A stretch of DNA of 64,000 nt from Brachionus manjavacas (Eukaryota > Rotifera > Eurotatoria > Ploima > Brachionidae), in NCBI GenBank assembly GCA_019054805.1, contig JAHQIY010000015.1, positions 1,062,001-1,126,000 of the forward strand, written 5' to 3'. Within the stretch, counting starts at the first letter, position 1, and every line of letters begins with the position of its first letter. Below, piece after piece: positions 53,667-64,000 of the stretch. The notes beneath the pieces were generated by a model. It did no database searches, was not told the origin of the DNA, and saw only the letters and a program-made list of their open reading frames with translations. The position numbers and the translations under genes are program-made.

Positions 53667-56600
53667 GTCTTTGGTATCTAATTAGCTTTGACAAATAAGT
53701 GAAAAAGTTGGGCAATAATTAAAAGTTTTTATTTGGAGGGTGTAAAAGACGTAGCGTCTGCATGTGTATTGGATCTTAGCATAGCTTTAGAAAATTAGAA
53801 AACTATGCTTTTTACTAAATATATTTATTTATAAGAACCAATATTTGGGTCTGCGACGTCGAGTCAAAGACTCTAGTCGAAATTTTTTATGCTAAGAAAA
53901 CCATAGTTTATTTTCTACGATTTCGTTTTTGGAGTAGTTTACTATTTGGGAATAATTTATGCTAATTAGTGCCTAGTTGTTTTAGTCTTTAGAATTTGTC
54001 ATGTAAATTTTGAACCAAACAAATGGACCTAAAAGTGAGATCATTTGTCACAACACACTAGTTCACCTGAGCAAGATTTGTCAACAAAAATGTATTACGC
54101 AATTGGAATTTTAATTATGCTAAAAAATTCGTACTATTTTAAAAATATAATTTTTTTTGTTGCTGGCTATAATTTAAGCAAATTTAAAAGAGTCTGGATT
54201 TTTTTTTAAATTTCAAGGTTAATCAACACTTCATTTAATTAAATTCATTATGAAAAAATTGAATAGAGCTATTGATCTAATGATTATTTCAAAAAATTTG
54301 ACTTAAAATTTTTTGCATAAAAAAAGTGCAAGTCCGAACTTGAAATTTTTTTTTTAAATCCTAGACTTGCTTGGCTTCCATTATAACCACCTGGAACGGA
54401 AGAAATTTCATTTATCCTTGTTGAGAATTAGGCGAAAGTTTTCGTGATCTTCGGTTCCTGATTAATTACTCTGCATGAATGAAAAAACAGGAAAATTCAT
54501 TTGATTAATTGAATGTAGAAAAAATTGACTTTGGGGTCTCGTAACATCGAGTCACCAAGATTAAGACAATTTATTAGTAAAATAATTTAAGAATTCTCTA
54601 GTCATGATATTCATAGTGAAAAAAAAAGTTCGGACTTGGACTTGACTTGAGACTTGTGATTTTTAAAATATTGCAGTTCCTTAGATTTTAATTCATATTT
54701 CTTGAGTCGTTTTTCTTTAATTTCTCTTTTAAATTAAGAGGTGATTTGGAATAAAAAAGACATTTGTAAGAGAAAGCCAGCATCCTTTAAAACATCCTAT
54801 GCTGAAATGAATAAAGACCAAACATTTCTAAACGGTTATTTATTTCATTAGAGCTGTTCGCTTCAAGCTTTACACTTAAAAGTTTAATTATAGAAATATA
54901 TTAACTCTTAGCTATGTTATAAATTGCTTCCTTTGAAAAATAGCATAAAAGCCTCGAGCAGTAATCACGTAAGTAAAGATCTAAAAAAACTGGACCTTTT
55001 TCTGAAGTAGCCAGATAGAATACTCTTTTGATAGAAAATAATTCCTATTAACTTGCAGTTCAATTTTAAAATATAATAAACAGATTTCCTTAACAACTAA
55101 GATATCTTCATCAACTATTTTAGATTTTTTGTTGACTCTTTTTGAAGTCAAGAGTCAAATTTTGTTCTCTTGTTGCCTCATGGTTTTGTGAAGTTCAGTA
55201 CGAAAAAACAGAGCAATTTGGAAAACAATTGAATAACTCTTTTTCTAAAAGTTTAAAATAAAAACTTTGGTTGCACTATGTTGCACAAATAGAACTAATT
55301 TTAAATTTTAGAAAAAAAATTAATCAATTTTTTAACATTTTATTCTGTTCGTTTGATCATTTTGTACTGAATTCCACGAAACTTGTATCATTGAAATTAA
55401 AAATTTTAATTTAAATTAGCAAAAGCAAAAAAAAAATGATTTTCAAAGTCACTCTAAATCACTGACAAATAATTTTTAAATCCAACAAAAAATAGCTTTA
55501 TTTTATTTTCTGCGGTTAGAAAAATTAAAAATGATATTAAAAATAATTTTACTAATTTTTTGAATTTTACTGAAAAAAAATAAGAAAAACACAATATTTT
55601 TTTTTCTAAAATTGAATTGAGACGTTGATTCTTAAACAAAAATTCCTTTACCATCTATCCAATTTAGTCCATTCGGTTCCGAACATTCCATTCGAATTTT
55701 TTTAGAGAATCATATCCTAAAATTTAAATAAAAAAATGAAAATTCCCAAAAAAATTTTTAGTTAATTATATAACAATAAAATTTCAAATTATAAAGAAAC
55801 ATATCCAAATTTTAGATAATTTTAAAATATTCCTTTTAATTGAACTTAAATAAGTTGAAAATTTTTAAACTAATTTTAAATTAAAACTTTAAAAGACAAA
55901 AAAATTTAGTGTCTTTAATTTAAAATTTTTTATGTGGAAAAATAAAGTTGTTTTAGTTTGAAAGAATGAATATTAAAGTATTAAATTTGAATTTCTGAAT
56001 TAACTTAAGCTGAATTATTTAGATCATTGATTGTTTATTTTAGATAAATTAGGGCTCAAAGATTTTGATGCTAATTTGATTATGAATCAGTATTAGACAT
56101 GACACGAATAGATCAGAATGTTCAGTATTTATTTTTAAAAATAATCAAAATCACTAGATTAATTAAGTTTTAAATTTTTAAATGATCGTTTTGATCTTAC
56201 AATTTGATTTAAAACTTTAATTTGCCGAAAATTTTTAGGTAAAACTAAATAAATAAAACTAAAAAGGTTTCAATAGCATGACCCAATTCCACTTTTGTAA
56301 TGGACTAATTCCGACCTCTGCAAAAATGAACAATCTAAAAAATAAGTAAATTAATTTGCATAGGTTTGATTTAGGTGATACATTGAATATAACAAATGAT
56401 TAGATTTTTAGAAAGAGTTGTGTTCTTTTAGAAAAAGAAAGTTATTAAGTTTTTTTTATTTTTGATCTATATTTTATTTGGCTTTCAATAAATTACTAGA
56501 CAAGTTAAAAAAAATTCCTGACTAAAAAACACAAATTTAAGACCTTTTACTTTTGCTAAATTACTTTTTAAATAATTATGAGATGATTTTAGATTAAATT

Positions 56601-56935
56601 GATTAAAACATAAAGATAATTAAAAATGATATGGTGAAAAGAGAACTTAAATCAAGGTGATAGGAGTTTTTATAAATTTTTCTTTTAATTATTTTAAAAA
56701 ATTTTCCTGAATTAAGAGTTTATTTTATTTTTTTAAATATATTTTTGAACCTAATAAATACTTAGTATATTAGCTTTCTTTTTCAAAATTGATTTAAAAT
56801 TCATACTGTAAATGGCACAGAAAAACCATTAAATCCATTAAGTTCAATTTTGCCTAAAGGCTTAAAATTTCTAATTAAAAATATTAATAGAATAAATAAA
56901 TAAAAAAATACACTAAATTAAAATATTTATAATTT
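53667..56935. other. 3.3 kb gene-poor region upstream of KDM7
   Basis: AT-rich, with an AAGTCC-family repeat at 54310-54670. The remaining short ORFs (for example 55454-55654) are low-complexity translations. It should contain the KDM7 promoter, but I cannot place it. Confidence 0.4.
54310..54670 (-). repeat. AAGTCC-family interspersed repeat
   Basis: In inverse orientation, 54510-54670 matches 23500-23720, including AATTGTCTTAATCTTGGTGA and CAAGTCTCAAGTCAAGTCC. A further fragment with CAAGTCCGAACTTG lies at about 54330. Confidence 0.5.
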
Positions 56936-57009
56936 GCAAAAATTAAATCACCCATTTATGAATAATTAAAATAATCGAAAATATATTAAATCAAAACAAT
57001 TATTTATCT
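56936..57009. repeat. 74-bp target-site duplication, left copy
   Basis: Starts GCAAAAATTAAATCACCC and ends AATTATTTATCT. It matches 58500-58573 with two mismatches and flanks the LINE insertion. Confidence 0.9.
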
Positions 57010-57010
57010 A

Positions 57011-57126
<116 letters not shown>

Positions 57127-57387
57127 CGCTGTTATCAGTTACCTGACGGAGTGCCTAATTCACATTACGCACTATTGACAGCATTTTATCACAGAATATT
57201 GACTATTTGGGATAAATAGTCTAATAAAATTAATTTTTGATTTGTTTTTAAATTTTAAAATATGCAAAAAAATAAAATAAACAAGTTCGACAACAATAAA
57301 GGCGATTGCATAAAATAAAAGTAGAAGTAAAGCTGACTTTTAATTAGCTAGGGATTAAAAATGTTTTGATTTGCTTTTATTTTGCTT

Positions 57388-58499
57388 TTAAAGTTGTCTA
57401 AACCTTCTTTGAACTTCACTGTCGTTGATGAGTCGACTAATTCTTGGCTGAGTAAATTCCAGTAAGGTACGATTTGTGAAGAAATGTTCGCGACGGCCTT
57501 TCAGTTGGCTCACAGGTTGCTTAATTAATCTTTTGTTTTGTCTTCTTATGCCAGCTGAGGGCCCGTCTAACCTAGTTGCTGGGGCAGATACAACAGGGAC
57601 CGTCCAGTTGACCTTATCTAGACCTCTTTGGATTTTAAAATATGCAATTAAGTCGCCTCTTATTCTTCTTGTGTACAAGTCTGTAAGTTCAAGATGTTTC
57701 AACCTCTCTTCATATGGTTTGTTTCTCAGCTCCAGGACTAGTTTAGTCGCCCTTCTCTGAACATCTTCGAGTACTTTTTGGTCACGCTTTAAGTTTAGGT
57801 TCCAAACCGGCACTGCAAACTCAAGATGTGGTCTGATATAAGTAGAGTATAGTACTCTGAACATATCTCCATCAACGTATGTAAAAGTCCGTCCAATCAT
57901 ACCTAATACGGAGTTAGCTTTGCTGGCTGCTTTCATGACTTGATTTTTCCATTTTAGGTCTGATGATATGATGATTCCTAGGTCCCTCTCTTGTTCTGTT
58001 CGCTCCAGAATGTGGGTTTGATTGTTCACTGTGTCCAGCATGCTAAAATTAATGGGCATGTATTGTTTTTTATCGTTTAAGACCATGTATTTGCATTTTT
58101 TGGCATTGAATTTTGTGCACCACAATTCCGTCCATTTTGACAGTCTGTCGAGATCACATTGAATGGATGCTATTGCGTCAGTGTCTGCAATTTTTTAAAT
58201 GACTTTTGTGTCATCGGCGTACATTTTGCATTGATTCTTTATTCCTTCTGGCATGTCATTAATGAATAATACAAAGAGGAGTGGTCCAAGAACTGAGCCC
58301 TGTGGTACACCACTTACTACTTCTGACCACTCTGATGCTGCGTTCCCCAATACAACTATTTGTTTTCTTCCCGTTAGAAATTTATCGGTCCATTTAATGA
58401 GGCTTTCTTCGAAACCGTAAGCTTCCAGTTTCCGCAGAAGTCTTTTGTGCGGGACCTTGTCGAACGCTTTAGCAAAGTCAAGGAATATAATTATTATGA
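57388..58499 (-). pseudogene. Reverse transcriptase ORF with one nonsense codon
   Basis: Coding part of the element described above. RT motifs are intact up to the YADD box; TAA at 58197-58195 interrupts the frame, and the same frame resumes into the thumb and C-terminal region. Missing upstream sequence removes the endonuclease. Confidence 0.85.
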
Positions 58500-58573
58500 G
58501 CAAAAATTAAATCACCCATTTATGAAAAATTAAAATAATCGAAAATATATTAAATCAAAATAATTATTTATCT
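58500..58573. repeat. 74-bp target-site duplication, right copy
   Basis: Direct partner of 56936-57009. Confidence 0.9.
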
Positions 58574-58769
58574 TTGAATTAAAGCAATTTTATTTATTTA
58601 AAAAAAGTTTGTCTGACGACTGGCTTGACCAGGAGTCAGTGAAGTTTATTAAACAAATAAACAAAAGAGTTTCGAAAGCAATGCTAAAAAAAATATTTTT
58701 CTTAGCTAGTTTTTACAAGGTGTCTTTTGATTAAAATTTTAGTAATGATCTTAATCAAATGAAATTATT

Positions 58770-59309
58770 AAATGAATCTTGGTAGAATTTGAACTTACAA
58801 AATCAATAATACATGAGCTAATGGCACATGATCCCGATTTAAGCAAAAATAACAAAAGCCTGCTATACGAAATATCAGTGATTACGAATAGACAAACAAT
58901 TTATGAAATGATAAAATGTGGAAATGAAATAGTCAGGCAAACAGTTAGAAGAATTGTTGAGTGCAGGAAAGATGATGAAGTCAAAGATATAATGGAGGCA
59001 TTGGAGATAGAAGGAGACAAAAGGAGAATAAGGTTGAATCAGTTGCTACACATCGAGTACTAATCAGTAGCTGAAAAAATAGATAAACAAATGTGCACAA
59101 TAGACTTTCAAACTATTTTTTTATATATTTTTTATATTTTTATTGGTATTTTACTTGGCAAATTTTATAATTACTTTTGAACAATTGTAAATATACTAGT
59201 AATTTTAATAAGAGTACTGGAGGTCCGCGATTGACGCTCCAACTCCCAAAATCGCCCTAGTTGCGGCTTTCTTATTTAAATAAATAAATAAATAAATAAA
59301 TGAATCTTG
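58770..59309 (+). mobile_element. Short 5'-truncated retroelement with (TAAA)n tail and 12-bp target duplication
   Basis: AAATGAATCTTG occurs at 58770-58781 and again at 59298-59309 right after a TAAA-repeat tail (59275-59300). Between them are an open frame of 93 codons to TAA at 59061-59063 (ELTKSIIHELMAHDPDLSKN... RIRLNQLLHIEY) and a 230-bp 3' UTR with GGAGGTCCGCGATTGACGCT. The ORF is presumably the C-terminus of the element's polyprotein. I do not recognise the protein. Confidence 0.7.
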
Positions 59310-59584
59310 ATGAACTCACAATTAATCAAAAATCGAATTTTTGTAACATATTTATTTAGAAATTTTTGGAAATAATAAGTTTAATTTGATTCTTTTGCAT
59401 TGATTTCAAAAACAAATTAGTTAGAAAAATTCCTTTTTTTTAAATTTATTGAAGCTGCATAATCAAACCGAACATACATTAAAAAAAACGTAAATTTTAT
59501 TATAGTAAACAAAAAATAAAAAGACAGTTTGATTATTGAACAACGAAATAGCAAAAAAAAATTGAAAAAAAAATATTTTTTTAA

Positions 59585-60797
59585 TTATTCTTCCATATTT
59601 GGCAACCAAAATATCATTTGTTGACAAGCACTAGCCATCATCATAAACTTGGGATTAAATTGAATTGATTGAATTGTTTCCGTATGCTCCGAGTTGATAA
59701 CAGCTATTTTATTACCTTTTTCCACGCCCCATATATGTATTTTTCCATCTGACGAACCACTCAAGACAAATTGAGAATCCGGCGTAAATGACGCTTCCAG
59801 AGGTATATTTTTTATATTCGAATGTCCCTTCGCATAAGTTTAACAAAAATTCATAAAAAATTAAATAAATTACAGTGAATGTGTGCAAAACATTTCCATG
59901 AAATGCATCAACTAATTTTATCATCGAACCACTAGTAGATATTAAAATGAATTTTCCGTCAGGACTAAATTTCAAGCCCGTCCATTCTATGTTCATATCC
60001 CGCGCTTCTTTTTCAATTTTAAAATTTGAAAAAGGACCCTTTGCACAAAATAAACTAACTTTTTTTTTTCAAAATTTTTATTAATTAAACCAACCTTGTC
60101 AAAAGATCTAAGATCATAAAGTTTTATTGTATCTGAGTTGATACCGGCTGCAAATATTAGGCCTTCCGGGTCGAAATTAGCCACTGGAAAGCCTGGCAAA
60201 TGCATGACACCCAGACACACCGAATGTCTCAAATCCCATAGCCTAATTGTTTGATCTAATGATCCTGAGAGAAATTTGTCATCAACTGGTGACATACAAA
60301 GAGTAACCACTCTAAGAATATAAAATTTTTTTATTAGAGTAAAAATTTCTTAAGTTATTTACTTTTTTTCATGGCCTGTGTAATAACGAATGTATTTATT
60401 ATCATGTAAAGATAAATATCTTATTGAATCTATTATTTTATTGTAAATAGAAACTATTTTTATTATTTTAAAGTAAAAAGTATACCATCTACTTTTGTGG
60501 AGCTGTGTATGGCTGTGTTCGATGCATGAGTGTAATGAATGAGATCAACTCCATATTTTTTGCTATTCAAGCTCTTCTTTGGTCTGTTGACAAAAAATAA
60601 AATAAAATTTTTTTAATCGTGATCTAAAAAACTAACGTTCCAGATTGACAATCGTAGATAAAGATAGATTCGTCATCACTGCTAGAGATCAGAGTGTCGC
60701 CCTGAACTGAAAAATCCAGCGAATTTATTCGCATGGTATTTTCGCGAAATGTTTTGGCAGCGCGAAAACTCTTAATGACTTGTTCGGTTAATTTCAT
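59585..60797 (-). CDS. WDR82: WDR82 (Swd2) WD40 protein, six exons
   Basis: Exons on the minus strand: (60833 or 60797)-60637, 60583-60486, 60429-60363, 60311-60095, 60038-59874, 59827-59585. All introns are 46-56 nt GT/AG. From [15 protein letters not shown] at 60797 the product is 316 aa (human 313); an upstream in-frame ATG at 60833 would add 12 residues. WDR82 links SET1/COMPASS H3K4 methyltransferase and the PNUTS phosphatase complex to the phosphorylated Pol II tail. Seen: [114 protein letters not shown] and the end FWLPNMEE, in the WD-repeat order of the family. It lies 164 bp downstream of the secreted-protein gene on the same strand. Confidence 0.93.
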
Positions 60798-60997
60798 TTT
60801 TTCTCTTATTGGTGTGTTGGTTATGTCTCTCATTTTGTTGAATAGAATATTTTCAAAATTTAAATTTTTTATCTTAATAATAATTATTATTTTGTATAAA
60901 AAAAACGCACTTAATCAAAATGTCTAAATAAACTTAAATTTTGTTCAGCTTAAATAAAATACTTTATTGATAAAGTTGGTTTTAAAAAAAGTCAAAT

Positions 60998-61565
60998 TTA
61001 AACAGTTTTGCATGTCGCTTCGGTTTGGATGATAATAAGTGGATGAAGTTGAACAGTACCACCTGCTACACAAGTAAGACCTTTATCACATGGACAATGG
61101 AAATTGTAGTAGTGCATATTCCAGTCAAAATGGGAACAAGTTTCCCCAGTTCTGCGTAATTTAGCACAATAGCTGCCGAAATGAATGTGACTACCATCAG
61201 TGATGGCTCGTTTTCCAGTCAAATTGGGCTTTAAACAGCAAGCATCTGGGCCACAGTCTGCATTCGAGCTACAATGTTCGTCAAGACTATGCCAAATGTG
61301 GTGAAGACCAAATTGTTGGAAATTATTAAAAAATTCCTGAAACTGTTCCGGGGTTATCTGGCCCCATTGTCTTTAAAAAAAATTTTTTAAAAATAAATAA
61401 ATTTAAAATTTCTTTACTCAATTAAGCTATTTATAGCAGAATCGAACTCTTCTTCTTGGCTTTTAACCTTCAAAAAAATATCTTAGTTTTTCTTATTTAT
61501 TTTTAAAAGACAAAAATTACTGTTGCTGTCAAAGCAATTGAGATCAGGATAAAAATTTTCAACAT
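60998..61565 (-). CDS. Secreted ten-cysteine protein (prokineticin/Dickkopf/colipase-fold type)
   Basis: Exons on the minus strand: 61565-61521, 61467-61418, 61370-60998. The introns are 53 and 47 nt, and the product is 155 aa. The 15-codon first exon, MLKIFILISIALTAT, is a signal peptide. After a short acidic helix (VKSQEEEFDSAINSLIEQWG, then QITPEQFQEFFNNFQQFG) comes a cysteine domain: EHCSSNADCGPDACCLKPN, YCAKLRRTGETCSHFDW, FHCPCDKGLTC and a final ATCKTV. The pattern C-x5-C-x4-CC...C-x8-C...C-x-C-x5-C...C with CPCxxGLxC is that of the colipase fold used by prokineticins, Dickkopf and some insect prohormones. It is probably an extracellular ligand. No KR site separates the domain cleanly. 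Family membership is by spacing only. Confidence 0.7.
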
Positions 61566-61712
61566 TTTTTCTTAATTTCTTATTTAGCATTGAATCAAAA
61601 AATTTATTTAGACAAAAAACTATTCTGTGAGAAATTAGCACATTTTAAACACTTATCAACGATTTTATCAAAAAAAACAAAGGGATAATGTTTGAAAAAT
61701 TTTATTTAAAAA

Positions 61713-63681
61713 TTAAAACTTTTTTCTAACAAGTAAATCTGTAAGATTATCACTAAGGCCAATCATATCAAACAATTGATCAAAATAACTTATTTTCATG
61801 GGCAAACTATACCTTAATTTATGTCTATAAATATTTTCTTTTGATTCACGTGGATATTTGAAGTTTTCCGCTCTATTTTCCGATTCCAAGTGAGCTTTTA
61901 TTTGGTGAAGTGTTTTAATTGGAAGCATATGACCCTCAGTTGTGAAAACATATTTAATTTCTCCTTCATTATTCAAATAATTTTCTTTGTCAAAAGTTAA
62001 AAATAAATATTTTAAAGTTTCGCTCAAAAAAAAGCTTTCCATGCGATCTTCCAATGATTTGTCCAAAACATCATGAACTGTCGCAAATCCACATCTAAAA
62101 TTTTTAACAATAAAACATTCTTTTTAAATAATAGCAATCTTACTTTACTCTGGTTATGTTATTTAAATTTTCAATAATCAATTTGGCTGCATGCAGATAG
62201 AAAGGACTTTTTGTCGCTCGGTACAAAAAATAAGTTGCCTCCGCAAATTCCGGCCTCAAAGGGTAAAAGTAAATGTCTGGTAGCTTCAAATTCCAATTGT
62301 ATCTCTCGGGTAGAACTGCAAATTTTTTCCATATAGCAAAGTAAAGTGCATGAAAGCAAACGGCCTCATCTAAATCATTGTCAAGTACTTGGACTCCAGA
62401 GTAAAATGCCTGCAATGAGTCAATCCAGTTATTAGCTGTGCTACCGGTATTCATGTTGACATTAACATAGATCGGATGGTGTCCTTTTCCTCTCAAACAC
62501 TCGCTACGGCTATACTAATTGATTAAAGCTTATTCAAGTCTAATCTAAATTTCTTAATAAAATTTAAAAACTTACCCATGTCTTAGATATTTTTTGATAG
62601 ACTTTTTTATCTCATTGAACATGTACAAGTCTTTTGGATTACCAAATAGAACAAATCCCTTACAACAACAAAAAAAATAAAAAAATTTACTTTATTGTCT
62701 TTTATTTACTTTTAGCAAATATTCCAGATAGGAATCGATTCCTGCCCCCAAGCCACTCATCAAACCCTGCCAGCTTCCGGTCTTTATGTTCAGCTCATTG
62801 CCGACTAGGCCAGTTGTGGGATTTTTTTTCAAAAAAATAGTCTCTGAAACAAGCCGAGCCACTTTTTCATAAATTGTATCATTTAACAAATAACTTAGAG
62901 TCCCGAATTCTAACAAAAGTGAGCCTGCACCCGATGTACATGTATGGTTAAATGAGTCAAATGGTACTCCAATTTTTAGGTTAACTCTGGGATATGGCAA
63001 TATATTGTGGTCATTATTGAATGCAGTGAGTAGTCGAACAGCTAAATCATGAGCCAAATTTAAAAATTCATTATCATAATTGTCAATTTTCATGTCCCCA
63101 AATGGTTGATCTGGCTCTAATGTAACTAGATGGGATGATAAAAGGCTACCCATGAGCCTTATTGTTGCTTCAAATACTTGAACAGTTGAGTTTTTATCAA
63201 AATTTAAATTTTCCATCACCAATTTGCTAGCTAGTTTAAATTCACTTGAATTTCCCATAACAACCAGAGTGGTCAATGAATCAACCAGTGTCAGCAGATA
63301 ATCTCCTAAAGCATCGTTTACATTGATGTTATCTGGTCGAAGGTGATCTGGTCCGCGTCCACGACAATGAATCGGATCAAGCTCGTCTAGAGGGTACGCA
63401 TGCTTCATATAGTTGTCATAGCCAAATGTAAACATCTCATGAGCAAGATTTTTCAGTCGTATTCTCTCTTTTTCCGGAAAATGTAATAGATAATTGTATT
63501 CTTTAAGAGTTTCATTTGTTAATTTGAAATAATTAAGAATAGAATTGGGTGAATTATTCGAATTTATATCATCGTTGAACTCGGTGTTTAATTGGGAATA
63601 CAAAGTATAATCAAGGCTAATAGACAAAATTGGTTCCAGATAAATTAAAAAATAGAAAAAGCTTTGAATATTTAGTCTCAT
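61713..63681 (-). CDS. EDEM1: EDEM1-type ER degradation-enhancing alpha-mannosidase-like protein, four exons
   Basis: Exons on the minus strand: 63681-62710, 62658-62576, 62509-62144, 62094-61713. GT/AG introns of 49-66 nt give 600 aa (human EDEM1 657). GH47-family EDEM proteins trim mannose from misfolded glycoproteins in the ER and pass them to ERAD. Seen: an N-terminal hydrophobic signal ([18 protein letters not shown]); [20 protein letters not shown] and [146 protein letters not shown]; and the EDEM1-specific end [20 protein letters not shown]. Acidic catalytic residues of GH47 are present in the named motifs. The third junction was fixed by frame (acceptor TATAG|C). Confidence 0.93.
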
Positions 63682-64000
63682 TTTTTATTTAAAATTAAAA
63701 GATTTTTATTCAGTTTTTTTAATTTTTTATGATAATAAATTAAATTTTTTTATAATGATTTATACGTGTAATTAAAACACTGGCAAACTTCAATGTCTTA
63801 ATTAGACAAATTTGTTAGACGTAATCATTTTTTACTCTTATTTTCAAATCAATAGCAAAAAAAATGAATACAAAAAAATAAATTTTATTTACAAATTTTT
63901 AAGTTTTATAATCAATTAATTTAGTTTTAAATTTTTCACAAATTTTTTAAAGCTTATATTTGATTACCTTGGTCTAGTTTTCGTTTAATACCGCTACTGG
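63682..64000. other. Upstream flank of EDEM1
   Basis: AT-rich; it probably contains the EDEM1 promoter. No other gene start is seen before the window edge. Confidence 0.4.

Noticed and set aside
55454..55654. Hydrophobic 66-aa minus ORF
   Set aside because: Phe/Lys/Leu-rich translation of A/T runs; no conserved neighbours.
57476..57760. 94-aa plus ORF within the LINE
   Set aside because: Antisense shadow of the reverse transcriptase frame.

Overview
The window is animal nuclear DNA, very AT-rich, with compact genes. Several genes are cut by introns of about 35-60 nt with clear GT...AG ends. The gene content (KCNQ channel, PIG-M, HOIL-1-type RBR ligase, Di-Ras GTPase, glycerate kinase, NC2-beta, PHF20-type Tudor/PHD protein, SANBR, KDM7 demethylase, WDR82, EDEM1) is metazoan. 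Small introns, extreme AT content and an intronless bacterial-type CocE hydrolase gene would suit a small invertebrate such as a monogonont rotifer. That placement is inference; nothing in the window proves the phylum.

Layout. 1-15 kb is an ordinary gene region: the 3' end of KCNQ, PIG-M (minus), an RBCK1/HOIL-1-like gene in six exons, a 5.6 kb gene-free stretch, Di-Ras, and a divergent GLYCTK/DR1 pair sharing a 212 bp promoter interval. 15.5-47 kb is an unusual dispersed RNA-gene region. It holds 14 full-length and 3 truncated 5S rRNA genes and 11 copies of a second, highly conserved structured element that I do not recognise from any named RNA. Three protein genes (PHF20-like, SANBR, CocE-like) sit among them, together with LINE remnants, a MULE-like DNA transposon remnant and several duplications. 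47-54 kb is one KDM7-type histone demethylase gene in nine exons on the minus strand. 54-59.5 kb is gene-poor with two 5'-truncated non-LTR retrotransposons, one flanked by a 74 bp target duplication. 59.5-63.7 kb has three minus-strand genes less than 170 bp apart: EDEM1, a secreted ten-cysteine protein, and WDR82.

Most notable signal. The 11-copy element has an invariant splice-donor-like GTATGT followed by about 108 nt. That stretch contains a U-rich Sm-like tract, a perfect 7-bp hairpin and a 9-bp closing stem, and it is mostly arranged divergently from 5S genes. Linkage to 5S genes is typical of spliced-leader RNA genes, so a spliced-leader-like or other Sm-class RNA is the leading hypothesis; it is untested. 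The region also carries a circularly permuted, inverted partial copy of the 44.2-47.3 kb locus bounded by 5S genes, as expected if a DNA circle had reintegrated by recombination between 5S copies.

Protein-gene exon boundaries were worked out by hand from splice sites, frame and family alignment from memory. Family names rest on remembered family sequences, not on database searches.
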